Shown: in pieces, positions 46,100 to 54,689 of the stretch
How positions within the stretch are numbered: position 1 is the first letter of the stretch
How the letters are laid out: every line of letters starts with the position of its first letter
Assembly: GCF_014639255.1 (NCBI RefSeq)
Contig: NZ_BMFV01000031.1
Location: 1-59,160 of the forward strand
Direction of reading: 5' to 3'
Length of the DNA stretch: 59,160 bases
Origin: Pullulanibacillus pueri
GTDB lineage: Bacteria > Bacillota > Bacilli > Bacillales > Sporolactobacillaceae
Position numbers and translations under genes: made by a program
The notes under the pieces: model-generated
Seen by the model: only the letters and a program-made list of their open reading frames with translations
Databases searched by the model: none
Told to the model about the DNA's origin: nothing

Positions 46100-47113
46100 T
46101 TACCCACCAATATGAGACATTTCAACTTTTGATTTTTTTCGAGTAGCGTGATTGGCCCGATCATCAGAATAGCGATCCACACGATGATTCCATACTTCAT
46201 ATATTTTTTGTTTCACTACCTGATCATCAGCACTTGATTGTAATAAGGCTCTAAGATCAAAGCCGTTGGCAGCAAACAAACATGTATAGAGTTTTCCTTC
46301 AGCGGACACTCTTGCTCGAGAACAGTTTGCACAAAAAGAATCCGTTACCGAAGATATAATACCAATCTCTTGCCCATCATCAACATATTGATATCTTGTA
46401 GCCACTTCCCCGACATAATTGGGATTGATTGGTTTTAGTGGCATGTTGGCATGAATGGTGTCTAATATGTCCTTTTTAGTCACCACTTCTTCCATTTTCC
46501 AACCATTTGAATTGCCCACGTCCATATATTCTATAAAACGGAGAATATGGTGTTTTTCTTTGAAATACTTCGCCATCGGCAAAATGTCCTGTTCATTCTT
46601 CCCTTTTTGAACGACCATATTAATTTTTACTGTTAAGCCTGCGGCAGCGGCAGCTTCAATGCCCTCTAACACCCGTTTCACCTTACCCCTATTGCCGTTG
46701 AGTTGTCTAAAGCGTTCCTCATCTAAAGAGTCAAGGCTGACGGTGACTCTTTTTAATCCGGCTTGATATAAATCATGTGCATGAGTTTTTAGCATTGAGC
46801 CATTGGTTGTGATGGCAATGTCTTCGACGCCATCCATTTTATTGATCCGTGCAATAAGATCTGGCAAATCCTTTCTGAGTAAAGGTTCACCACCGGTAAT
46901 CCTAACCTTTTTTACACCTAGTGCCACAAAAATGGCTGTTAATCTCTCCATCTCTGCAAAAGAGAGAATTTTATCAGCAGGCAAAAAAGGATAATCTGGT
47001 CCAAAAATTTCGGCGGGCATACAATAACGACAGCGAAAGTTGCACCGATCGGTCACAGATAATCGCAAGTCTCGTAATGGGCGTTGTAGTTTGTCTACCA
47101 CGATATTTTTCAT
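46100..47113 (-). CDS. moaA: GTP 3',8-cyclase
   Basis: 337-residue radical-SAM enzyme that, with MoaC, starts molybdopterin synthesis from GTP. Radical-SAM cluster cysteines C24, C28 and C31 in [11 protein letters not shown] motif [11 protein letters not shown], and a C-terminal cluster with [20 protein letters not shown]. The last residues end SHIGG, as needed for activity in relatives. AGGGGGAGGG precedes the ATG. Distal gene of the DUF2294 - fdhD - moaA unit on the minus strand and convergent with moaC. Confidence 0.96.
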   Translation of the reverse strand: MKNIVVDKLQRPLRDLRLSVTDRCNFRCRYCMPAEIFGPDYPFLPADKILSFAEMERLTAIFVALGVKKVRITGGEPLLRKDLPDLIARINKMDGVEDIAITTNGSMLKTHAHDLYQAGLKRVTVSLDSLDEERFRQLNGNRGKVKRVLEGIEAAAAAGLTVKINMVVQKGKNEQDILPMAKYFKEKHHILRFIEYMDVGNSNGWKMEEVVTKKDILDTIHANMPLKPINPNYVGEVATRYQYVDDGQEIGIISSVTDSFCANCSRARVSAEGKLYTCLFAANGFDLRALLQSSADDQVVKQKIYEVWNHRVDRYSDDRANHATRKKSKVEMSHIGG

Positions 47114-47139
47114 GGATTCCCTCCCCCTCTCCCTTTATC

Positions 47140-47949
47140 TTATTCAGACTTTCCCGTGACATTAATGATTCGTTCGGGCTTCGTATAAATATTAAAAGAG
47201 TCATTACGAATAAATCCAACTGTCGTAATCCCAAGTCCTTCAGCTAGCTCTAAGGCAAGAGCCGTAGGAGCCGATTTTGACAGGACCATTTCACACCCAA
47301 TTTTCGCGACCTTCAATAAAATCTCTGAGGATATCCGCCCACTAAAGGCGATAATCTTTCCTTTGATGGATATATCATTTTTAAGACAGTAACCATATAT
47401 TTTGTCGAGGGCATTATGGCGCCCGATATCCATTCTACTGAGCAACATGCCATTTATATCACATAAAGCTGCACTATGAACACCACCGGTCTGTTGAAAG
47501 GTCAGTGCGGAGCTTTGCAATGCGTTCATTAAGCGAAAACAATCATCTGGTTTTAATCGGATATGAATATCATCCATTTTCTTTGCTGTTAAGGCGTCAT
47601 TTACAAAAACAAAACCTTGTCTACTTGCTCCACAGCACGAGGTGATATACCGTTTGTTCTGGAAATTTTGATAGTAAGGGTTGACATTCGTCGTTTGAAC
47701 ATGAACATAGCCCTCATCCTCCTGAACCCATATGTCTTTTATATCTTCGTATTTTCTGATCACACCCTCTGAGGCTAAATAACCAATAACCATGTCCTCG
47801 ATATACTCCGGTGTACAAACCATGGTGACAAATTCTTCACCATTAATTTTAACGGTGACTGGCACTTCGGTGACAATAGTGTCTTCTTTAAAAACGCTCT
47901 CACCTTTTGTAAAACGGATAATTTCTCTTTGAATGACTTTTGATTTCAT
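47140..47949 (-). CDS. fdhD: Formate dehydrogenase sulfurtransferase
   Basis: 270 residues. Transfers sulfur to the molybdenum cofactor of formate dehydrogenase, here presumably for both large enzymes. The active-site loop reads YITSCCGASRQGF, with two adjacent cysteines where the E. coli protein has Cys-x2-Cys (from memory). Further family parts: GVHSAALCDINGMLLSRMDIGRHNALDKIYG and AFSGRISSEILLKVAKIGCEMVLSKSAPTALA. The ATG at 47949 has GAGGG eight bases upstream. It overlaps neither neighbour and lies between DUF2294 and moaA. Confidence 0.94.
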   Translation of the reverse strand: MKSKVIQREIIRFTKGESVFKEDTIVTEVPVTVKINGEEFVTMVCTPEYIEDMVIGYLASEGVIRKYEDIKDIWVQEDEGYVHVQTTNVNPYYQNFQNKRYITSCCGASRQGFVFVNDALTAKKMDDIHIRLKPDDCFRLMNALQSSALTFQQTGGVHSAALCDINGMLLSRMDIGRHNALDKIYGYCLKNDISIKGKIIAFSGRISSEILLKVAKIGCEMVLSKSAPTALALELAEGLGITTVGFIRNDSFNIYTKPERIINVTGKSE

Positions 47950-47962
47950 CGCGTATTCCCTC

Positions 47963-48307
47963 TTACGTAATATTTTGATCAAAGATAAATACAGAAATGG
48001 CCATATCTTCTTCTACCTTCATATCGGAGAATAAATGCAGCAGTTTTGCCCCTAATAATGCTTCCATTTTCTCCGGGGGTTTTTCAGAATACACATCCTG
48101 AATCATTTTTGTACGCGCTGAATGAACCATTTCTTTTCCTTCTTCCGTTTTTGAAATAAACAGTTCTGTAGGCGTTAAATTTCCATACAATGTTGATATA
48201 GCCATATTCTCTACAAAAACAGTGTGAATTCGCTCTGGACCTTTTCCATAATAGTCTTTACGGAGTTTCCGGATGATATCATTAAATTCATGAATAACTT
48301 TTGACAC
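47963..48307 (-). CDS. DUF2294 family protein
   Basis: 114-residue soluble protein with the DUF2294 pattern: YYGKGPERIHTVFVENMAISTLYGNLTPTELF in the middle, then VHSARTKMIQDVY and a C-terminal EDMAISVFIF. No function is known to me. First gene of the unit with fdhD and moaA, so a role near formate dehydrogenase assembly is likely from context. The GTG at 48307 has AAGGAG eight bases upstream, better than the GTG at 48316 which lies on the ribosome site. Confidence 0.85.
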   Translation of the reverse strand: MSKVIHEFNDIIRKLRKDYYGKGPERIHTVFVENMAISTLYGNLTPTELFISKTEEGKEMVHSARTKMIQDVYSEKPPEKMEALLGAKLLHLFSDMKVEEDMAISVFIFDQNIT

Positions 48308-48399
48308 AGTGCACACTCCTTGAAAAAGAATACTTTTCCCATTTTACTCTAGAAAAAAATTTTTACAAATCATTTATTTTTTAGTGTCTAAAATATAAA

Positions 48400-48428
48400 T
48401 TGTAACTTTATGTGGTTAGCGTTATAAT
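48400..48428 (+). promoter_or_regulatory. Promoter of leader L1 (sigma-A type)
   Basis: -35 TTGTAA (48400-48405), 17-bp spacer, -10 TATAAT (48423-48428). Transcription should start near 48435. The divergent DUF2294-fdhD-moaA promoter must also lie in this roughly 120-bp region. Confidence 0.7.
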
Positions 48429-48434
48429 AGTCAA

Positions 48435-48596
48435 AGTATGAGGGATGGACCCATAATATTGTATTGTTATGGCTCTATCTTCAGTACACTTTAACTTAAT
48501 TGGCTTGGATTGGTCTATTAGTAAGTTCTGCTATTAAACTATTCCACCATGACTACACAATTCTTTTTAGACACTTGTGTTCATGGTGGTTTTTTT
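48435..48596 (+). ncRNA. Candidate riboswitch leader L1 upstream of the first formate dehydrogenase
   Basis: About 162-nt leader. GATGGACCCATAA (48444-48456) pairs with TTATGGCTCTATC (48467-48479) as a hairpin with one C-C mismatch and one G-U pair. The second arm is the 13-mer shared exactly with leader L2. A 41-nt block (48505-48545, from TTGGATTGG to AACTATTCC) has 29 identities with L2. TTAAT/ATTAG would close a hairpin with the conserved loop TTGGATTGGTCT; TAGTA/TGCTA is an alternative. The block ends inside the 5' arm of the terminator. The formate dehydrogenase ATG is 375 bases farther, with repeat copy B between. Confidence 0.68.
48544..48596 (+). terminator. Intrinsic terminator of leader L1
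   Basis: CCACCATGA-ct-ACACAA (48544-48560) pairs with TTGTGT-TCATGGTGG (48575-48589) through 15 pairs with a two-base bulge; a run of seven or more T follows. Very strong signal, with no gene before it on this strand. Confidence 0.9.
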
Positions 48597-48603
48597 GTGT
48601 TTT

Positions 48604-48925
48604 AGAAAAACCGGGCGTAAAGCGGGCCTAGTCCTTATAAAGTACAGAAAAAGTTTTAATACCAAAGTGCACATCAGTACCAGATGGATTGGAGCGGAAG
48701 ATGCGAGACTCCTTCGGGAACAGCAACCAGCGTGACTTCACGAATACACTTCGAGTTGTTTTGTTCCAAGAAAGCTTACTACGAAGCAATATGAGTAGAC
48801 ACAGGAACAGGAGATTTGTAGCCTAAAGACTTGAAAAAAATAGACCATTCCCAAGTTAGCTGGGGCCGAGCCCAAGGAAAGCGAGCACTCTGGAGCGAAA
48901 ATCCACACCGTTCTGATGACCATAA
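48604..48925. repeat. Interspersed repeat family 1, copy B
   Basis: Lies between the leader L1 terminator and the first formate dehydrogenase. It has AAAACCGGGCGTAAAGC (shared with 6.5 kb), GGATTGGAGCGGAAG, ACTCCTTCGGGAACAGCA (shared with copy A), CCATTCCCAAGTTAGCTGGGGCCG and AGGAAAGCGAGC ... AAATCCACACC. The open frame of the formate dehydrogenase continues back through its last part, but this is not coding. Confidence 0.75.
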
Positions 48926-48971
48926 TTTTATGCTCTCTTATATTCCAAGAAAAGAAAAAGGAGGCTGCATT

Positions 48972-51905
48972 ATGAATGATTCCATTGTTCATATTAAAAT
49001 AAACGATGTGGACTATGAAGCAAGTGCAGGCACTAAAATCATCGAAGTCCTTAATCAAAACAATATTCCTCATCCGCAGATATGTTATCTTCCATCTGTT
49101 GATCCAATCCAAACGTGCGACACGTGTATCGTCGAAGCGAACAGCGAACTTGTACGTTCATGCTCAACACTAGTCGAAGACGGAATGGATATTAAACTAG
49201 ACTCTAGACAGGCTAAGGCATCCCAAACAGAGGCGATGGATCGCCTGCTCGCAAACCACTCTTTATACTGTACGGTTTGCGATAACAATAACGGGAATTG
49301 TAAACTACATAATACTGCAGAGCTCATGAATATTGAACACCAAAAATACCCCTATACGCCCAAAGTCGATTCCAGTGAAGTCGATATGTCTCATCCATTC
49401 TATCGCTATGATCCCAATCAATGTATTACTTGTGGTCAGTGTGTTGAAGTTTGTCAAAGTCTCCAAGTCAATGAAACACTCTCTATCGACTGGGAAGCGG
49501 ATCGCCCCCGTGTCATTTGGGATGACGGCGTTGCCATTAATGAATCTTCATGTGTCGGTTGTGGCCAATGCGTCACCGTCTGTCCTTGTAATGCCTTAAT
49601 GGAAAAGTCAATGCTTGGCAATGCCGGTTTTATGACCGGTTTAAAACCTGATATGTTAGAACCCATGATTGATCTTGTCAAAGAAGTTGAGCCTGGCTAC
49701 AGTGGCATTTTCGCCGTTTCAGAGGTTGAAGCAGCGATGCGAGAAACACGTACGAAAAAGACAAAAACCGTCTGTACTTTTTGCGGAGTGGGTTGCTCTT
49801 TTGAGGTATGGACAAAGGACCGAGAAATTCTTAAAATCCAGCCGAGCGAAGGCCCTGTCAATGCGGTCTCAACATGTGTCAAAGGAAAATTCGGTTGGGA
49901 TTTCGTCAATTCAGAGGAACGCCTTACCAAACCGTTAATTCGTAAAAATGGCCAATTTGTTGAATCAAGTTGGGAAGAAGCACTAAGCTTAGTCGCAAAA
50001 AAACTCGGTGAAATTAAGAGTCATTACGGTAAAGATTCAGTTGGTCTCATTTCTTCATCCAAAATCACCAATGAGGAAAACTACCTCATTCAAAAGTTAG
50101 CGCGACAAGTCTTTGAAACCAATAATGTTGATAATTGTTCACGGTACTGTCAGTCACCCGCTACCGATGGTTTAATGCGGACAGTAGGTATGGGTGGAGA
50201 TGCAGGTACAATTAAAGACATTGCCAAAGCAGGCTTAGTTATCATCGTTGGGGCTAACCCTGCGGAAGGTCACCCTGTCTTAGCGACACGCGTGAAACGC
50301 GCCCATAAATTACACGGACAAAAATTAATTGTTTCCGATATTCGCAAAAACGAAATGGCTGAGCGTTCGGATATCTTTATCCGTCCAAAGCAAGGGACAG
50401 ATCAAGTGTGGCTCATGGCTGTCACCCATTATATGATTCAGCAAGGCTGGCATGACCAGCATTTCATTGAAGCCAATGTCAACTTCTTCTCTGAATATAA
50501 AGACATGCTTGAAAAATATACTCTTGAATATGCTGAAGAAATCACAGGCATTTCAAAGGAAACGCTCATCTCTATTGCTGAAATGATTCGGGATGCCGAT
50601 GGTACCTGTGTGCTTTGGGGTATGGGTGTAACACAAAACAACGGTGGTTCAGATACCTCTGCTGCTATTTCCAATTTGTTACTCGCAACAGGGAATTACC
50701 GTCGCCCAGGCGCTGGTGCCTACCCTCTTCGGGGTCACAATAATGTCCAAGGGGCTTGTGACATGGGAACTCTTCCTGGCTGGCTTCCTGGCTATCAACA
50801 TGTAGAGGATGATAATGCTCGCGCAAAATTCGAGGTTGCTTATGGTGTAAGCATTGACAAAAAGCCTGGTCTCAATAATATTGAAATGCTGCAATCCATC
50901 TCTGAAGGAAAAATGAAGGCAATGTATCTCGTCGGTGAAGATATGGCTCTTGTTGATGCGGATGCTAACCATGTCGACAAAGTGTTGTCTGCACTCGATT
51001 TCTTTGTTGTCCAAGACATTTTCTTTTCAAGAACTGCTCAATACGCCGATGTTATCTTGCCTGCAGCGCCTTCTCTTGAAAAAGATGGAACATTTACGAA
51101 TACTGAACGCCGCGTGCAAAGATTATATCAGGCCTTACCTACTCTTGGAGACTCGAAGCCCGATTGGTGGATTATTCAAGAGGTGGCCAATCGTCTTGGG
51201 GCAAATTGGAACTATACACATCCAAGTGAGATTTTTGCTGAAATGGCTAGCCTCTCTCCTATTTTTGCAAAAGCAAACTATGAAACTCTCGAAGGCTGGA
51301 ACAGCTTTTTCTGGGGAAGTCCTAACGGAGAAAGCACGCCCCTTCTTTATGAAGATGGCTTTAATTTCCCTGATAATAAGGCACGCTTTGCGCTTTCCGA
51401 TTGGGTAGAACCCTACTCATTTGCAGAGGAATTTGATCTTCACATTAATAATGGTCGGATACTCGAACACTTCCATGAAGGCAATATGACGAATAAATCT
51501 AAGGGAATTCAAGCCAAGGTTCCAGACATTTTTGTCGAAGTCTCTCCTGAGCTTGCCAAAGAACGTGGAATAACTGACGGCGCGCTCGTCCGTCTCGTCT
51601 CTCCCTTTGGTGCAGTTAAATTAAATGCACTCATAACAGATCGCGTTCAAAAAAACGAATTGTTTTTACCGATGAATTCAGTGAATAAAGAGTCTGCCAT
51701 TAACTTCCTAACTGGCCCCATTTACGATAGCCGTACAAACACCCCTGCATATAAGCAGACCAAAGTACGTATGGAAGTCCTAAGTGATAGAGGAACAAAG
51801 CCTTTACCTCAAACCAATCCACGAGATAAAAAAAGGCATCCGCAAAATGGTGTTGAGGTTGAACGTAAATGGCAGCGACCAGGATATGTGCATTTAACTA
51901 CGTAA
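48972..51905 (+). CDS. Formate dehydrogenase-like molybdoenzyme, alpha subunit (copy 1, YjgC/YrhE type)
   Basis: 977-residue cytosolic molybdopterin oxidoreductase. In order: plant-type 2Fe-2S domain (C38, C49, C52, C64), a NuoG-like His/Cys cluster (H96, C100, C103, C110), two 4Fe-4S motifs (CITCGQCVEVC, CVGCGQCVTVCPC), the catalytic-domain 4Fe-4S motif CTFCGVGCSFEVW, the bis-MGD domain and a C-terminal molybdopterin-binding domain. The active-site residue is Cys393, in NCSRYCQSP; no TGA or selenocysteine. The next residue is Gln394 instead of the usual His, and R587-G588-H589 stands where canonical enzymes have Arg-Gly-Gln. ATG at 48972 has AAGGAGG. Electron acceptor unknown. A DUF1641 gene follows in 22 bases. 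Confidence 0.92.
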   Translation: MNDSIVHIKINDVDYEASAGTKIIEVLNQNNIPHPQICYLPSVDPIQTCDTCIVEANSELVRSCSTLVEDGMDIKLDSRQAKASQTEAMDRLLANHSLYCTVCDNNNGNCKLHNTAELMNIEHQKYPYTPKVDSSEVDMSHPFYRYDPNQCITCGQCVEVCQSLQVNETLSIDWEADRPRVIWDDGVAINESSCVGCGQCVTVCPCNALMEKSMLGNAGFMTGLKPDMLEPMIDLVKEVEPGYSGIFAVSEVEAAMRETRTKKTKTVCTFCGVGCSFEVWTKDREILKIQPSEGPVNAVSTCVKGKFGWDFVNSEERLTKPLIRKNGQFVESSWEEALSLVAKKLGEIKSHYGKDSVGLISSSKITNEENYLIQKLARQVFETNNVDNCSRYCQSPATDGLMRTVGMGGDAGTIKDIAKAGLVIIVGANPAEGHPVLATRVKRAHKLHGQKLIVSDIRKNEMAERSDIFIRPKQGTDQVWLMAVTHYMIQQGWHDQHFIEANVNFFSEYKDMLEKYTLEYAEEITGISKETLISIAEMIRDADGTCVLWGMGVTQNNGGSDTSAAISNLLLATGNYRRPGAGAYPLRGHNNVQGACDMGTLPGWLPGYQHVEDDNARAKFEVAYGVSIDKKPGLNNIEMLQSISEGKMKAMYLVGEDMALVDADANHVDKVLSALDFFVVQDIFFSRTAQYADVILPAAPSLEKDGTFTNTERRVQRLYQALPTLGDSKPDWWIIQEVANRLGANWNYTHPSEIFAEMASLSPIFAKANYETLEGWNSFFWGSPNGESTPLLYEDGFNFPDNKARFALSDWVEPYSFAEEFDLHINNGRILEHFHEGNMTNKSKGIQAKVPDIFVEVSPELAKERGITDGALVRLVSPFGAVKLNALITDRVQKNELFLPMNSVNKESAINFLTGPIYDSRTNTPAYKQTKVRMEVLSDRGTKPLPQTNPRDKKRHPQNGVEVERKWQRPGYVHLTT

Positions 51906-51927
51906 TCATAAGGAGGATGGTTTTCAT

Positions 51928-52425
51928 ATGGCAGAACCGATTACACACATTCATAAGCCGACATTCACCGAAGAACAAGTCATGGAGCAAAAGCTTGAAG
52001 TATTAAAGAAGCAATTTGCCAACAACGAAGACGCCTTGAATAAGATTCTTGACATTGTGGGTGAACTTCATGAAATAGGCGTATTAGAGGCAGCAAATAG
52101 CGCCCTTCAAGCCAAAGAGAAAATCGCCAAGATCGTTCTAGAACAAGTATCGAGAGAACCGGTCACCCATTTATTAAACACGCTTATGGGAGCAACAGGC
52201 GCGATGATGGCTGCCAATCCTAACCAAATCACAACATTAATTAAAAGTGCAATGGCCGGTGTCGATGCCGGTAGCCAATTCGTTCAAGAAGATAAAAGGG
52301 TCCGAGTGAGAGATCTTATGAAAACATTAAAAGACCCAGACATCAATCGGGCCATCGGTTTTGGACTTCATTTCCTAAAAGGAATGGGTAAGGAACTTCA
52401 AGAGAATGATCAACCACAGAAGTAG
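51928..52425 (+). CDS. DUF1641 family protein linked to formate dehydrogenase (copy 1)
   Basis: 165-residue helical protein. The DUF1641 core shows LNKILDIVGELHEIGVLEAANSALQAKEKIAKIVLEQVSR and INRAIGFGLHFLKGMG. This family sits after YjgC/YrhE-type formate dehydrogenases in Bacillales (yjgD, yrhD), probably as accessory or assembly partner; the role is not known. AAGGAGG precedes the ATG, and the terminator hairpin overlaps the stop codon. The paralogue is at 55131-55631. Confidence 0.9.
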   Translation: MAEPITHIHKPTFTEEQVMEQKLEVLKKQFANNEDALNKILDIVGELHEIGVLEAANSALQAKEKIAKIVLEQVSREPVTHLLNTLMGATGAMMAANPNQITTLIKSAMAGVDAGSQFVQEDKRVRVRDLMKTLKDPDINRAIGFGLHFLKGMGKELQENDQPQK

Positions 52426-52447
52426 GCTCTTATGCCTACTTCTTTTT
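52420..52447 (+). terminator. Intrinsic terminator of the first formate dehydrogenase operon
   Basis: Perfect 8-bp inverted repeat AAGTAGGC / GCCTACTT with a 6-nt loop, followed by CTTTTT. The first arm includes the TAG stop codon of the DUF1641 gene. Confidence 0.85.
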
Positions 52448-52555
52448 GGTATGAAATAATGTCTTCCTTATTATATAGGATGAAATTATTCAGACTGAAA
52501 CTTCAAGTGGTTGACCATAATGAATCATGAGTAATTTCGTGAAGGAGGATGAGTG

Positions 52556-53647
52556 ATGATTTCCAAAGAGATGTTGATCCACGCATTATCAACAGTAAAA
52601 GATCCTGATTTTCAGAAGAACATTATTGCGTTAGACATGATAAACACAATCCAAATGAATGAAACAACTGTTTCACTCAATATTAAATTGGCTATGCCCA
52701 ACGATCTTTCAAAAGACAAAATTGAAAAAGAAATTAAACGTGTTCTTTCATCTATAGGAGTTCCTCATGTATCAGTGACTTTTACTGCGATGTCTAGCGA
52801 AGAACGCCAATCGTTAACCCAACAACTTAAAGCATCCATGACCACACCGAGTGGATTGCCTAAGCTTCTAAGGCCCGAATCGGGAGTGACCTTTCTTGCC
52901 ATTACAAGTGGTAAAGGCGGTGTAGGAAAATCAACTGTCACTATTAACCTTGCGACAGCCATGGCACGAATGGGCTTAAAAGTTGGTATCCTCGATGCTG
53001 ATTTATATGGTTACAGCATTCCTAATATGATGGGTATTCAGCAAAAACCAATACAAATTGACCACATGACACTCCCCGTATACAGTCATGGGATTAAAGT
53101 GATGTCTATCGGTCTTTTCGCTACGGAGAATCAATCGATAACATGGCGTGGCCCCATGCTTAATAAATGGATCAAAAACTTCATCGTCAATACGTTTTGG
53201 GGAGAACTGGACTATTTATTGATTGACCTGCCGCCCGGGACAGGTGATATTGCTATTGATATTGCTACACTTATTCCCCAAGCTAAGGAATTAATTGTGA
53301 CGACACCTCATTCTGTCGCTTCCCATGTCGCCACAAGAGCGGGCGCGATGGCGCGCCATACCAAGCACGATATTCTAGGCGTTATTGAAAATATGGCCTA
53401 TTATAGGGAGAAGGATGGTTCAAAAAACTTTCTCTTCGGTAAAGGTGGGGCTGAGAAACTTGCTTTTAAATTACAAACAGAAGTCATTGCTCGCATCCCT
53501 TTCGGTAAACCAGAAGAAAGTTTAACTGCCTCCGTCTATGATGAAGACACTTATATCGGAGAAGTTTTTCAATCTTTAGCCCAAGATGTGATCTACAGGA
53601 CGAAAATGAGAACGCAGGATGATAAAGAGCAAAATACAAATAAATAA
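52556..53647 (+). CDS. Mrp/NBP35-type P-loop ATPase without cysteines (SalA-like)
   Basis: 363 residues. N-terminal MIP18/DUF59-like domain (about 1-90: ALSTVKDPDFQKNIIAL), then a deviant Walker A SGKGGVGKSTVTINLA, DADLYGYSIPNMMG and a Walker B-like YLLIDLPPGTGDI. Members of this family normally carry a C-terminal CxxC that bridges an iron-sulfur cluster; here the region reads VIENMAYYREKDGSKNFLFGKGG, and I find no cysteine in the whole protein, as I read it. An iron-sulfur carrier role is therefore unlikely; B. subtilis SalA, a regulator, is the nearest idea. GAAGGAGG precedes the ATG at 52556. It follows the formate dehydrogenase operon after a terminator. Confidence 0.88.
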   Translation: MISKEMLIHALSTVKDPDFQKNIIALDMINTIQMNETTVSLNIKLAMPNDLSKDKIEKEIKRVLSSIGVPHVSVTFTAMSSEERQSLTQQLKASMTTPSGLPKLLRPESGVTFLAITSGKGGVGKSTVTINLATAMARMGLKVGILDADLYGYSIPNMMGIQQKPIQIDHMTLPVYSHGIKVMSIGLFATENQSITWRGPMLNKWIKNFIVNTFWGELDYLLIDLPPGTGDIAIDIATLIPQAKELIVTTPHSVASHVATRAGAMARHTKHDILGVIENMAYYREKDGSKNFLFGKGGAEKLAFKLQTEVIARIPFGKPEESLTASVYDEDTYIGEVFQSLAQDVIYRTKMRTQDDKEQNTNK

Positions 53648-53695
53648 ATTGTTGTTCTCTCCATACTATGTAAAAAGTCTAATAAAAACCTTAAA

Positions 53696-53741
53696 AATAA
53701 CCCCTCATGTGCGGGAGTAGTCCAAGCCCTGAGGGATTATT
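53696..53741 (+). terminator. Terminator-like hairpin after the Mrp-type ATPase gene
   Basis: AATAACCCCTCA and TGAGGGATTATT (one mismatch) enclose a 22-nt loop; TCTCCTTAAT follows. It lies about 50 bases past the stop codon. Confidence 0.6.
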
Positions 53742-53929
53742 CTCCTTAATGTGCCTCACCCTTCTTGGTGGGGTTCGTCTAGGTGCCCAGATGACTCATC
53801 ACTAAAGCTTAAATTTCATCTTAATATCAACAAGAATTCCCTAGTTTTATCGGGTCCTCCGCTTATTCAGCTCATCAACTCTTTAGATGCTTATCGACAT
53901 ATCTCGTTTCCAGGAGACTATTCCTTTTA
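53742..53929. other. Short unassigned stretch
   Basis: Sequence between the hairpin and the coiled-coil gene. A 60-codon open frame (53751-53933) has no ribosome site and no similarity I recognise. Possibly a worn fragment of a mobile element; nothing more can be supported. Confidence 0.3.
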
Positions 53930-54226
53930 CTAAAAATCTAATAAAGATCCACTATCATTTGTTGAATCATTTGCAGCTAATTCTTGATAATCTTGAGGCT
54001 TTTCATCCTTCTTGTCATTTCTTCTTACCGGAGCAAGTGGCTCAGGAAACTGTATATATTTTTGACCCTTTAATGCTCTGAGTTCTTCTTTAAGTTTAAA
54101 ATTCTCATCTATCAAATCGTTTAAACTACTCTGTAATTCAAGAATTTCGGCGTTTAACTCAATGTTATCCAACTCTTTTGCCATCTTTATGATTTTTCTC
54201 AACGCATCAAATGCATTCATTATCAT
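53930..54226 (-). CDS. Small coiled-coil protein of unknown function
   Basis: 98 residues. Residues about 5-55 form an amphipathic coiled coil (ELNAEILELQSSLNDLIDENFKLKEELRALKG); the rest is charged and disordered-looking, rich in D, E, P and S. It recalls longer coiled-coil proteins of genomic islands that end in a CxxCW zinc ribbon, which is absent here, so it may be a truncated form. GGAGG lies four bases before the ATG at 54226 and ten before the ATG two codons on. The flanks contain repeat and pseudogene remains. Confidence 0.55.
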   Translation of the reverse strand: MIMNAFDALRKIIKMAKELDNIELNAEILELQSSLNDLIDENFKLKEELRALKGQKYIQFPEPLAPVRRNDKKDEKPQDYQELAANDSTNDSGSLLDF

Positions 54227-54374
54227 TGATCCTCCACTTAGTCATTTTCTTGCAATTTATCCTGCCTTTATCCTGTTAGTTTAATGGGTTATGGATTCGG
54301 TTTCCACTTAAACGCATTATATTCAAATTTCCTACAGTTTTCCCCCTCCTTCAAATGAGCAACTTAGCTTGTCG

Positions 54375-54405
54375 TCAAGCCTAAGGTGCCACTTATAAGG
54401 GGTGA
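54375..54405. repeat. Possible repeat family 2, copy 3 (partial)
   Basis: CAAGCCTAAGGTGCCACTTATAAGG resembles the AGCCTTAA ... TTATAAGG part of the copies at 11.2 and 17.6 kb but is shorter. The rest of the gap 54227-54533 shows no gene. Confidence 0.4.
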
Positions 54406-54533
54406 AAAACTAAGCAAGATCCTCTGTCCAGTGTGGGGGGGATTACCTTAGTCTACATTCCTATAAACGCTGGATAACTTATACATCCCCTTAATAAAGC
54501 TGTCTTTTAAAAAACGGTGTGCAATCCCCTTTG

Positions 54534-54675
54534 CTCACGTGTAGCCTCTTACTCCATCAGTAACACGCCATTCACAGACTTCATCCATACCTAAATTTTT
54601 GTACAGCTTATGTGCAAGTGGATGGGTATCAAAGCGGTAAGAGACTAAAAAATGACGAGGTACCAAAAATGATAT
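54534..54675 (-). pseudogene. C-terminal remnant of a GNAT-like acetyltransferase gene
   Basis: An open frame without a start codon reads VPRHFLVSYRFDTHPLAHKL, then YKNLGMDEVCEWRVTDGVRGYT and a stop at 54534. The A-HKLY-NLGM-EV pattern is that of the last helix and strand of GNAT proteins. Nothing upstream of about 54675 continues it, so only the last 45 or so residues survive. Confidence 0.45.
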
Positions 54676-54689
54676 GCACACGAGTATAA

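Noticed and set aside
48831..48971. N-terminal extension of formate dehydrogenase 1 by 47 residues
   Set aside because: Covers repeat copy B; the ATG at 48972 has AAGGAGG and begins the 2Fe-2S domain.
50121..50180. Selenocysteine in the formate dehydrogenases
   Set aside because: The active-site codon is TGT in both genes; no in-frame TGA and no need for a SECIS element.
53751..53933. 60-codon open frame
   Set aside because: No ribosome site and overlaps the end of the coiled-coil gene on the other strand; no recognisable protein.
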